Below are positions 9,646 to 17,537 of a stretch of DNA of 64,000 nt, in pieces. The stretch comes from Bacillus cabrialesii (GTDB lineage Bacteria > Bacillota > Bacilli > Bacillales > Bacillaceae), in the NCBI RefSeq assembly GCF_004124315.2, contig NZ_CP096889.1, positions 1,905,001 through 1,969,000 on the forward strand, given 5' to 3'. Position 1 is the stretch's first letter. Each line of letters starts with the position of its first letter. The notes below the pieces were generated by a model. That model ran no database searches. It was not told where the DNA came from and saw only the letters and a program-made list of their open reading frames with translations. The position numbers were made by a program, and so were the translations under genes.

Positions 9646-9928
9646 TCCGCTATTCTTGCTGGTCCTCGTATGCCAGAAGAGTATGTGATCAATCAGGAGC
9701 CAGATGGAGAGGTAAGCGATTGGGACAAAGAAAGAATTGCTGATGCCCTTTCTATGCTTACTGAAAGAGAAAAAGACATTTTCATCATGCACACTGTGCA
9801 AAACATGTCTTTCGAAGAGATCACCCAGTTACTGGACATTAAAAAAAGGAACAGTTCAAAAGAATATTGAACGTTCTCGTTTGAAAATGAAAAATAGAGC
9901 AGAACACAGCCTATTCTGTTTAGCATGA
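9646..9928 (+). pseudogene. Frameshifted phage sigma-like transcription activator (region 4 HTH)
   Basis: One frame carries DALSMLTEREKDIFIMHTVQ and MSFEEITQLLDIKK. The next frame continues GTVQKNIERSRLKMKNRAE. Joined, they form a sigma-70 region 4-type helix-turn-helix such as found in phage positive control factors (Xpf-like). The shift falls in an A-run near 9841-9848. Coding-like sequence also continues upstream of the first ATG (KDGSAILAGPRMPEEY), so the N-terminus is lost as well. Confidence 0.6.
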
Positions 9929-10029
9929 ATAGGTTGTTTATTTATTGAAACATATATGGTTATAGGTATAATGGTATTGTTTATTGTAACAATGTTGACA
10001 TTATTTATATAAACTTTTCAAAAAAAATG

Positions 10030-10048
10030 TGTTAACCGGTTGAAATGA
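10030..10048 (+). promoter_or_regulatory. LacI-type operator copy 1
   Basis: TGTTAACCGGTTGAAATGA, with the palindromic core TTAACCGGTTGA. An identical 19-mer starts 54 bases downstream. This copy overlaps the -35 element of the promoter at 10040-10067. Confidence 0.8.
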
Positions 10049-10067
10049 AAAAATAACCTTGTATAAT
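10040..10067 (+). promoter_or_regulatory. Sigma-A promoter of the broken GH32 gene
   Basis: TTGAAA (10040-10045), 16 bases, TATAAT (10062-10067). The -35 is embedded in operator copy 1, and operator copy 2 lies just after the expected start site. The reverse-strand promoter near 16.2 kb has the same layout. Confidence 0.75.
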
Positions 10068-10083
10068 GAGTTTTATAGAAACA

Positions 10084-10102
10084 TGTTAACCGGTTGAAAT
10101 GA
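10084..10102 (+). promoter_or_regulatory. LacI-type operator copy 2
   Basis: Identical 19 bases to operator copy 1, spaced 54 bases (about five helix turns), a spacing that suits looping or cooperative binding by a dimeric or tetrameric LacI-family protein. Confidence 0.8.
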
Positions 10103-10104
10103 TT

Positions 10105-10118
10105 TGTAAGCGCTATAA
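10105..10118 (+). promoter_or_regulatory. CcpA cre site
   Basis: TGTAAGCGCTATAA matches TGWAANCGNTNWCA at all but one position and lies downstream of the promoter, where CcpA would act as a roadblock. Confidence 0.6.
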
Positions 10119-10202
10119 TTTCCGGTTACCGAACAGCCGGATCATGCTAAGTACTTATTCAAGTGTAGCGTATTGGTATTAAAAGAACCACATAAAACAT
10201 TG

Positions 10203-11568
10203 ATGGGGGTAAAGGTATTTGGAACGACATACACAAAAATTAAAAAAGTAAACGATTACATTAAAGAATATAGAGATTCTATTAAGGATACAAAACATCG
10301 CCAATGTGTTCACTTTGATACACCAATTTGATTAATCTAAATCAAAGGTTACTATCATTTGTTCTACCAATTCAATCCTTGTGCTCCTAAATGGTGATCA
10401 ATGCATTGGGAGCATGCTAGAAGTAAAGATTTAATTGAGTGGGAACATATGGGCGTAGCTTTAGCTCCAAGTGCATTTTATGATTACGATAATGCTGGAG
10501 GGTGCTTCTCCGGAACATCAATCGTTGAAAATGATATGCTCTATGTTTTTTATACTGGAACAGTTTTTAGAAATGGAAAGACAATTCAAACTCAGAACAT
10601 GGTATATAGTTCTGATGGTATAAAGTTCACTAAATATTCTTTAGAAATGGATTACGAAGGTGGATCAACTGAGAATTTTAGAGATCCTAAAGTTTGGAAA
10701 GAAAATGGAACATACTATATGTTAGTAGGGACGTCATTAAATAAAAGGAAATGCTCTTTTATATGAATCAAGTGATTTGTATCAATGAAAAATAAGGGGT
10801 CCTATAGTTAAGAATATTTCACAGTATAACTTAGGTACAATGTGGGAATGTCCAGATTTCTTCAGGAGTAAAGATAAATATGTTTTAATGTTTTCACCAA
10901 TGAATTTAGAAGATAAAACGACTTTATATTTATTGGGCACGATGGATTATAACAGTGGTGAATTTTTGATAGAAGAGCAAAAACAGCTGAATTATGGATT
11001 TGATTTTTATGCCCTCAAACATTGATAAAAACGGCCAAAGAATAATGATTGATGGCAGAATGGGTGGAGGTGGATCCTTGGTGGAAAAATTTCGGTCCAA
11101 CACAGGAGGATAATGGGTGTGGATCAATGAGCTTTCCACAGACAGTAACTTTATCTGAAAATCAGAACGCATTATGTTTTAATTTTGTGCCCGCACTTAA
11201 TTCATACATCAAAACAGTTATTCAAGAAAAAGAGGTAGTGCTCGAACCTAAACAACCGTATGTTAGAGAAATAGCATCTTGCGATTTTTTACTAGAACTA
11301 AATTATGAAAATGAGAATGAAAGTAATAGCTTAACTCTAAAGATTGAAAATAAAGAAAGTAAATTTGTTGAGGTAAGAATTAAAGATAAAATAGTAGAGT
11401 TTGAGACAAATGAGGAAGAACTGTATAACCGTGGAAAAATGTAGTATACCTTTTTCAGGAGCAGATGGTTTAAAAATATTATCGGATTCTTCTTCTATTG
11501 AAATTATATCTAATAATGGAGAGTTCGCCCTGTCAAGTAATGCTTTTTTAAAGGTATTCGAAAGGTAG
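10203..11568 (+). pseudogene. Broken GH32 beta-fructosidase (sucrose-6-phosphate hydrolase/fructan hydrolase type)
   Basis: Fragments in several frames read through as one GH32 enzyme: YHLFYQFNP, MHWEHARSKDLIEWEHMGVA, GCFSGTS, FRDPKVW near 10678 (the RDP motif) and MWECPDFF near 10840 (the acid/base ECPD motif). A beta-sandwich tail ending at the TAG at 11566-11568 contains ILSDSSSIEIISNNGEFALS. In-frame stops occur at 10329 and near 10341, exactly where the nucleophile motif NDPNG should be, and near 10393; frameshifts follow near 10740, 10800, 11020 and 11440. No signal peptide is visible. It follows the operator/cre region and precedes the LacI-type regulator. Confidence 0.85.
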
Positions 11569-11641
11569 CGATAAAAAGCGACAAAAAAGCTATCTTAAAG
11601 CAATTAAGTATTAGATCTAGGTAAGCATGTTACTGCTATTA

Positions 11642-11692
11642 TTATTCCTGACGTGTTAATATGGAATCTCAATAATAACATGTCAGGAATAA
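11642..11692 (+). promoter_or_regulatory. 17-bp hairpin directly before the regulator's ribosome site
   Basis: TTATTCCTGACGTGTTA (11642-11658) and TAACATGTCAGGAATAA (11676-11692) are complementary at 16 of 17 positions, with the other a G-U pair. No T-run follows; the sequence passes straight into the AAAGGTGG ribosome site. It could be an operator or a leader structure controlling translation. Confidence 0.65.
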
Positions 11693-11710
11693 GGAAAGGT
11701 GGTAAATTCT

Positions 11711-12673
11711 TTGGCAAGTATTAAGGATGTTGCAAAGAAGGCAGGTGTATCTGTTAATACAGTATCACGTGTCCTAAATAATCGCGGGTATTTATCGCAA
11801 AAAACAATTGAAGCTGTGAATAAAGCTATTGAGGAATTGAATTATATACCTAATCAAATTGCAAGAAATTTATTTAAACAAAAAACAAATATTGTAGGGG
11901 TTATTGTACCCGACGTTAGTCATCCATTTTTCGCTAAAATGGTAAAAGAAATAGATGAGGCATTACACGAAAAAAACTACAAAATGCTCCTATATAATAC
12001 AACTGATTCAAGTGATAAAGAGTTAGAGAGTTTAAGAATGTTACAAGAGAACAAAGTAGACGGCATTATAATAGGTAGTCACTCTCTAGATATAGATGTA
12101 TATAACAATATTAATCTACCTATTGTAGCGTTGGACAAATACTTGACTAAAACTATACCAGTAGTTTCTGCAAATCATATACAGGGTGGAGAGTTGGTAG
12201 CCAATCACTTGTTACAATATGATTGTCAAAAGGTATTACAAGTAATCGGATATTCGAAAGTGAAAACACCGTCTAATGAACGGCATTACACATTCGAAAA
12301 AATAATGAAAGATCATAATGTTGAATGTATTAATTATGAATTAGAGTGGAACCAGTTTAACTTTAAAGACTATATAAAAGTTTCAAATGAAATTTTAGAT
12401 GTCTATCCAGATATTGATGGCATATTTGCAGTTGATCTAGTTGCTGCAACAATTATGAGGACTGCTTGGGATAGGGGGATATCTATACCTAATGATTTAA
12501 AGGTGGTTGGGTATGATGGAACGACAATAGCTGACGTAGTATACCCACCACTCCCGACTGTAAAACAGCCTTACTCTGAGATTGCAACTACGTGTGTAGA
12601 AGTTTTAGATAATCTTATAAATAAGCAAGAAAACAGTAAATTACATTACAGAATAGATGTTCATTTGGAATAA
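11711..12673 (+). CDS. LacI-family transcriptional regulator of the fructan-type island
   Basis: About 320 residues. The N-terminal helix-turn-helix (SIKDVAKKAGVSVNTVSRVL) and hinge (YIPNQIARNL) are typical of the LacI/GalR family, followed by a periplasmic-binding-protein-like ligand domain (NIVGVIVPDVSHPFFAKMV). The TTG at 11711 is chosen because AAAGGTGG lies 8 bases upstream and the product then starts at the usual position before the HTH; a GTG at 11699 lies inside that ribosome site. It is flanked by the GH32 pseudogene and a sugar symporter. The natural targets are the three TTAACCGGTTGA operators at 10.0 and 16.2 kb; this link is an inference. Confidence 0.88.
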   Translation: MASIKDVAKKAGVSVNTVSRVLNNRGYLSQKTIEAVNKAIEELNYIPNQIARNLFKQKTNIVGVIVPDVSHPFFAKMVKEIDEALHEKNYKMLLYNTTDSSDKELESLRMLQENKVDGIIIGSHSLDIDVYNNINLPIVALDKYLTKTIPVVSANHIQGGELVANHLLQYDCQKVLQVIGYSKVKTPSNERHYTFEKIMKDHNVECINYELEWNQFNFKDYIKVSNEILDVYPDIDGIFAVDLVAATIMRTAWDRGISIPNDLKVVGYDGTTIADVVYPPLPTVKQPYSEIATTCVEVLDNLINKQENSKLHYRIDVHLE

Positions 12674-12699
12674 ATTAATTAAGTGAAAAGGAAGAAAAT

Positions 12700-12850
12700 T
12701 AAAGTATGGAGCCATTGGGCCGGCACAAAGTTTGTATGTACAGTATCAGACGAAAATCTAAACATTATTGACAAGATTAGTATTTTAACTTCAATCTCCA
12801 AAGAAACAATGAATGAAGTTATTAATAATTTTTTGATCAATTCGAATTAG
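12700..12850 (+). pseudogene. N-terminal stub of a ROK-family fructokinase
   Basis: Joining two frames gives the ROK sugar-kinase opening: YGAI in one frame, then AGTKFVCTVSDENLNIIDKI and KETMNEVINNF in the next, ending at TAG 12848-12850. Fructokinases of this family start with a GAIEAGGTKFVCAVG-like phosphate-binding loop. Only about 50 codons remain. Its place between the regulator and the transporter implies that the island once encoded fructose phosphorylation. Confidence 0.6.
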
Positions 12851-12870
12851 ATAAAATGGAGGCTGCCATA

Positions 12871-14256
12871 ATGATAAAAGAACAGGTCAGTGGGGGTATT
12901 ATCGCAGATAAAGAAGAGCAAACACAAGGAGACAAAGTTCCATTATATCAAAAATTAAGTTATTCTTTGACTGACTTCGGTGGTAATTTATTATTCGTTA
13001 CTATTAGTACCTATTTGCTCTATTTTTACACCGATGTGTTTGGTCTCAGTGTAGGAGTCGCTGGTACCTTGCTATTGATTACACGGTTTATTGATGCGAT
13101 TGATGCGCCTATATGGGGGGCCTTAATTGATCGTACAAATACAAGGTGGGGGCAAAGTCGACCTTATTTCTTATGGTTGTGTGTCCCATTTGCCTTATTT
13201 TCATGGTTAACATTTTCAACACCAGATTTATCAGGAACTTGGAAAGTTGTCTATGCAGTTGTCACCTATATTTTTGCTGGTGTATTTTATACAGGTATTA
13301 GTTCACCAATGACTTCTATTCTACCGAATTTGTCCAACAACCCAAAAGAACGTGTTGTATTAAACTCGTACCGTATGGTGGGTGGAAATATCGGTTTACT
13401 TATAGCCAATAGTATAGTGCTTCCCCTTGTTGCAATTCTAGGTCAAGGTAATGATCAAAGAGGATTCTCCTTAACGCTGGCCATTTTAGGAATCATCGCA
13501 ATTATCTCCTTCTTAATTGCATTTGCAAATGTTCGTGAAGTCAATTCTAGTACAGTTAAATCTATTCCATTAAAGAAAAGTGTAAAAGCTGCAAAACAGA
13601 ATTGGCCTTGGATTATAATTGTTATAACTAATTTAATCTATTGGATTGGAACTACTGTAAGAAGCTCTGGGTTAATATATTACTTTCAATATAATATTGA
13701 TGCAAAGAATTTAGTACCTATTGCAGGAGCTTTTTCTTCTATTGCAATTATAGGGATGATATTAATCCCATTTATGGTTAAATTAACAAATAAAAGATAC
13801 GTTTTAATTGGAGCACTATTAGTTTCTGCAATATCTAATGTGATGATATTTTTTGTTGGGATGAACACTACGGCAGTCATTATATTTTACGCAATAGGTT
13901 CTGTGGGAACTGGAGTTGCTGCAGCGATGCCTTTTGTTATGTTATCAGATGCTGTAGATTTTGGTCATTGGAAAAATGGTATAAGAGCAAGTGGACTGTT
14001 AACTACAATTGGAAGCGCTTTCTGCGTTAAAGCAGGGAGTGGAATTGGTGCCTTTTTACCTTCGCAAGTTATGAGTGCTTTTAATTATAGACCAAATAGT
14101 ATGCAAACACCTCAGGCACTCTTTGGTATTGAACTTAGTTTTGTTTGGATGCCAGCTGTTCTTTTTGTATTGGCAGCCATTCCTATGTTTTTTTACGGAA
14201 AATATGAGAAAGGTGAAGAACATATTAGAATAGAATTATTAGAAAGAGAAGTTTAA
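12871..14256 (+). CDS. GPH-family sugar:cation symporter
   Basis: A 461-residue membrane transporter with about 12 hydrophobic segments, of the glycoside-pentoside-hexuronide:cation symporter family. The N-terminal region (YSLTDFGGNLLF, TYLLYFYTDVFGLS, IDAIDAPIWGALIDRT) closely parallels XynP at 28.9 kb in this same window. ATG 12871 is used because TGGAGG lies 8 bases upstream; an upstream in-frame ATG at 12856 overlaps that site. Families of this type import di- and oligosaccharides; the context of GH32, GH91 and fructokinase genes suggests a fructose disaccharide or difructose anhydride. A strong terminator follows. Confidence 0.87.
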   Translation: MIKEQVSGGIIADKEEQTQGDKVPLYQKLSYSLTDFGGNLLFVTISTYLLYFYTDVFGLSVGVAGTLLLITRFIDAIDAPIWGALIDRTNTRWGQSRPYFLWLCVPFALFSWLTFSTPDLSGTWKVVYAVVTYIFAGVFYTGISSPMTSILPNLSNNPKERVVLNSYRMVGGNIGLLIANSIVLPLVAILGQGNDQRGFSLTLAILGIIAIISFLIAFANVREVNSSTVKSIPLKKSVKAAKQNWPWIIIVITNLIYWIGTTVRSSGLIYYFQYNIDAKNLVPIAGAFSSIAIIGMILIPFMVKLTNKRYVLIGALLVSAISNVMIFFVGMNTTAVIIFYAIGSVGTGVAAAMPFVMLSDAVDFGHWKNGIRASGLLTTIGSAFCVKAGSGIGAFLPSQVMSAFNYRPNSMQTPQALFGIELSFVWMPAVLFVLAAIPMFFYGKYEKGEEHIRIELLEREV

Positions 14257-14336
14257 ATTTAAACGTGTAATGAAGTAGCAGAATATTTAATGGACACCGT
14301 ACGGTTATGAATTTAACGGATATAATAATAATATAC

Positions 14337-14374
14337 GAAGGAACAGGTATTTAAATACTTGTTCCTTCTTTTCT
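14337..14374 (+). terminator. Terminator after the GPH symporter
   Basis: GAAGGAACA-GTATTT pairs with AATAC-TGTTCCTTC, followed by TTTTCTT. Confidence 0.85.
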
Positions 14375-14442
14375 TCTGAACTCCGTCAATTACAAGACTG
14401 TTTAGCTATAAATTGAAGGATTTCATAATCCTAGAAGGCCTC

Positions 14443-14474
14443 ATAAAAAGGCACTTCCATCGCTAGGAAGCGCC
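14443..14474 (-). terminator. Terminator of the GH91 gene
   Basis: On the minus strand GGCGCTTCC and GGAAGTGCC pair around TAGCGAT and are followed by TTTTT. Confidence 0.8.
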
Positions 14475-14569
14475 CCGAAAATTAATTAAATGACAAAATA
14501 ATTTAAGTACCCGATTTGCAATTGAAACTTTGGAACAAATTTATCACAAAACATAGTTGCATATATTAT

Positions 14570-15922
14570 TTATTCTCCTGGCGCTGGAGTGACTCTAAAT
14601 GCGTTTTTATACCTGTCCATAACAACCTGTTTATTACTTCCTGAATCAAGAATCGTATTATCATGTGATTCATCTTCTACCAATACTGTTTTTACGGTAT
14701 ATGGTTCTGATGCTTCGGTAGTCAATAAAGCGTTTACTTGAGCAGAGAAACAAGAAGCACTTATCTTGGCATGAGCCTCCTCCTTCTTTTCTGTGGCAAC
14801 AACATGATTATTAGAAATGTAATTTCCAACACCCGAAACAATACGTATGATTACAGGTGTTTCACCCTCCGGTTTGATTTTCTTACGTTCAATTACTTCA
14901 GAAAAGTGATTAGCAATTACAGAATTATTACTGCCACTGATATAGAGGAGACCATAACAATCAGGTAAACCATTGTCTATTCCCTGAAAAGGAGGCCAAG
15001 GTTCATGTTCACGAAAAAAGTGATTTGAAGAAACCAAGTTTTCCGAACAATTTTCCTTGAATACCACCATTCCTGGATAAAATGAATGAAGTCTATTACT
15101 TGTAATACTGGAACGTGTCACACCCTCAAAACAGATACTGTTCTTACCTCGTGGAAAAATATTATTTGCTGAAATCAAAAGTCCACCAAATTTTTCAGCG
15201 TAAATTGAATATCCTTTAAAACCGGCTCCTATCAAGTTATCGGTAATTTTTGAAGCCTGTCCACTGCCTCGTAGTTCTATACAGTTACCACATTCAGCTA
15301 TGAAATTGTCATGTATACTAAGAGCATCTGCATCACGAATAATAATTCCATGCTCTAAATACACAAACCCCATGCCTGTAATCCGAAATGAGTCAGAAGC
15401 ATCTTTAACATAAATACCCGTTTTCCCGTTGGTGTATGTGTTTTCCGGTTTTATTCCAGGACCATCTGCAACAAAATGCAAACCATCAATACAAAAGTTA
15501 GAAAACTCTACCGAACTTATTCGGGGATCTCCGCTTCGTTCAACATAAAATGCAGCTCCTTTGTATTCCTCGTCATTTACTTCTAGGGGAATATTTACGA
15601 GAATGCGACTTCCTCCCGGCCACAATTCATGCCAATTCGGCCATTCATTCTCAGGAGTGTTAAAACGAATACTCGAAGATGTAAACCCATGTCCAGAACC
15701 CATAATTTTAAGATAACTGATGTCTATAAATACTTGACTGCAAAGATGATAATCTCCCGGTGGAATATAGATAACCGCACCCGGCTTTCCGCCTTCATTT
15801 TCATCAATGTTCGTTTGCCTACTTTTAATATCTGCTATAATGCTATTGATTACCTCACCAATATCCTCATACGGATTACCGACAGGCCACTCTGTTACGT
15901 CGTAATAATTTTCACTAGCCAT
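14570..15922 (-). CDS. GH91 beta-helix enzyme: inulin fructotransferase or difructose anhydride hydrolase, cytoplasmic
   Basis: A 450-residue right-handed beta-helix protein. It closely resembles the Bacillus inulin fructotransferase of known structure as I remember it: AVIYIPPGDYHL, DISYLKIMGSGHGF, ITGMGFVYLEHG and IHDNFIAECGNCIELRGSGQ. The two catalytic acids of that enzyme (Asp and Glu 11 residues apart) are present as D205 and E216. Secreted fructotransferases carry a signal peptide; this protein starts MASENYYDVTEWPVG and has none, which favours an intracellular difructose-anhydride hydrolase. TAGGAGAA lies about 9 bases upstream. The promoter carries the same operator as the GH32 gene. 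Family call strong; reaction direction inferred. Confidence 0.85.
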   Translation of the reverse strand: MASENYYDVTEWPVGNPYEDIGEVINSIIADIKSRQTNIDENEGGKPGAVIYIPPGDYHLCSQVFIDISYLKIMGSGHGFTSSSIRFNTPENEWPNWHELWPGGSRILVNIPLEVNDEEYKGAAFYVERSGDPRISSVEFSNFCIDGLHFVADGPGIKPENTYTNGKTGIYVKDASDSFRITGMGFVYLEHGIIIRDADALSIHDNFIAECGNCIELRGSGQASKITDNLIGAGFKGYSIYAEKFGGLLISANNIFPRGKNSICFEGVTRSSITSNRLHSFYPGMVVFKENCSENLVSSNHFFREHEPWPPFQGIDNGLPDCYGLLYISGSNNSVIANHFSEVIERKKIKPEGETPVIIRIVSGVGNYISNNHVVATEKKEEAHAKISASCFSAQVNALLTTEASEPYTVKTVLVEDESHDNTILDSGSNKQVVMDRYKNAFRVTPAPGE

Positions 15923-16098
15923 AAATAAATTCTCCTATCAATTTAATGTGTTTGTTCATAAACTACTTTTTCCTTGATAGAGCTGGAAGTAAAGCCTTAC
16001 GAATTCGTGTTTCACCTGCAGTTTTTCTGATTTTTTTCGCTCAGAAGGAATATTTCTTGGCAAAGAAAATCAGTATGTTCCTAAAGACGTTAAGGTTC

Positions 16099-16117
16099 TT
16101 CATAAAAATTTTATGAA
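16099..16117. repeat. A/T-rich palindrome in the GH91 leader
   Basis: TTCATAAAA and TTTTATGAA flank a single base. It sits in the 240-base 5' leader of the GH91 gene; function unknown. Confidence 0.5.
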
Positions 16118-16145
16118 CTCACTCAATTCTAATTACCTTTCATTT

Positions 16146-16159
16146 AGGAAGCGCTTTCT
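16146..16159 (-). promoter_or_regulatory. CcpA cre-like site of the GH91 gene
   Basis: Minus strand AGAAAGCGCTTCCT resembles the cre consensus and lies just downstream of the GH91 promoter, as in the GH32 promoter region. Confidence 0.55.
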
Positions 16160-16175
16160 AATTGTCGACAACATT

Positions 16176-16203
16176 AGTATATCACGTCTAAAATATATTT
16201 CAA
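16176..16203 (-). promoter_or_regulatory. Sigma-A promoter of the GH91 gene
   Basis: On the minus strand TTGAAA (16203-16198), 16 bases, TATACT (16181-16176). The -35 overlaps the operator in the same way as at the GH32 promoter. Confidence 0.7.
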
Positions 16204-16215
16204 CCGGTTAACACA
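16197..16215 (-). promoter_or_regulatory. LacI-type operator copy 3
   Basis: Minus strand TGTGTTAACCGGTTGAAAT, sharing TGTTAACCGGTTGAAAT with the two copies at 10.0 kb. It ties the GH91 gene to the same regulator. Confidence 0.8.
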
Positions 16216-16313
16216 AGTTAGTGAATTATCATTATTATCACTTGAAAATAAGGGTTCCCTGCGAATGTTCCGGGAATAATATCACACGTATAAATATAGT
16301 AAAATAGTTAAGT

Positions 16314-17500
16314 GTGAAAAATTCTCTTTTTTGTCTTACGACTGCCACCAGAAACACTGTCGGAAACGATTTTGTGCGTTTTGCTTACACAGCGGGCGCC
16401 ACACCCAACGGGGCAACGGAGGAATTAAACACTATAACAAATTCAACGATTACTATTCAATCCCTGTCATTGATAGAAAAAATGGCTTTGCGTTCCGAAT
16501 CAGATTGAAAGATGATAATAGTTTGGTAGAGCTTCGGAAATTAAGTGACGTAAAAAACGGGGTAAATAAGGTGTTGGGAAAGGTGATCATTCCGAATGAC
16601 TTAATCTATCTCCAAGGGTTCATAATAGAGGGATATGATTTGTACTGATACACGGGAGACACCAATAACAAAACGTATCGTGAAATCACGCAATTTAGCT
16701 GAAAGGATGGAAGCTTGAAAAAGCGTATCTCCTGTGATTTTGGATATGGGTCAGAAGGCAAATACGGACATGGTTTCTGAGAGCCTGAGTCAATCTTTTT
16801 ATACAAAGACCTGTGAAGACAGGGAAAAAATCACTCTTCGCAGGCGTGGCGACGGGAGGTGGCGGAAAAAGACTTGCTAAGGTATACGCTTACCATTCAA
16901 AGGAAAATGCAGCCAAATTCGGATCTCGCTCAAGGGTATCAAGGGTATAAATTCACTCAATATAATGGCTATTTAAAGTGGCTTCCAGACGGCCTATAAT
17001 CCTTTAAAGAATTTAGGCAACCCTATGCTGACGACAGAGACAAAAACGCTCTCAGATCACCCTGACAGTGGTTAAATATTGCGCGGCTGATCGTGTTGGA
17101 TCTGTCATTAAACGTTAACCAGAAACGCAACAGCTCGGACAATTAAGATTTTAACTCGAGTTGTTATGAATGAAGGAATTGGTTAGATTTCAGCAAGTGA
17201 AAGCTGCCCTGTAGCCGTTACAACAGGAGATAGAAAGATCGTTTTTCGATCAAATGGAAATATCTCTGCTCTTGGATTATTTGCAAAAAGCGCGTCTAAT
17301 GCAACACACACCAATATTGATGAAATCATCAAACCGGATTAAAAATGGGGGCTCTGTATGAACATATGTGGGCTTACCAATATGACGAAAACTATATTTA
17401 TGATTGTCTGGTTGAAATTCAATATATAGAAGATGATGACTTAAATATGCAACGGATTGTACCGGAAAGTGCAACTGAGAAGAACGCCTCTTTTTTGAGC
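16314..17500 (+). pseudogene. Decayed coding sequence of unknown origin
   Basis: About 1.2 kb between the GH91 promoter and the nuclease gene. Short coding-like stretches switch frame: SIPVIDRKNGFAFRIRLKDD and LGKVIIPNDLIYLQGFII around 16450-16645, AYNPLKNLGNPMLTTETKTL near 16995-17045, GNISALGLFAKSASNATHTN near 17255-17320, then MWAYQYDENYIYDCLVEI at 17360-17415. No frame is long enough or has a ribosome site to be a functional gene. I do not recognise the parent genes. Confidence 0.45.
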
Positions 17501-17508
17501 TTTAAACA

Positions 17509-17535
17509 TAAAAAAGAAAGCCACAAAGGGCTTTC
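17509..17535 (-). terminator. Terminator of the YokF-like nuclease gene
   Basis: On the minus strand GAAAGCC and GGCTTTC pair around a short loop and are followed by TTTTTTATG. Confidence 0.7.
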
Positions 17536-17537
17536 CA

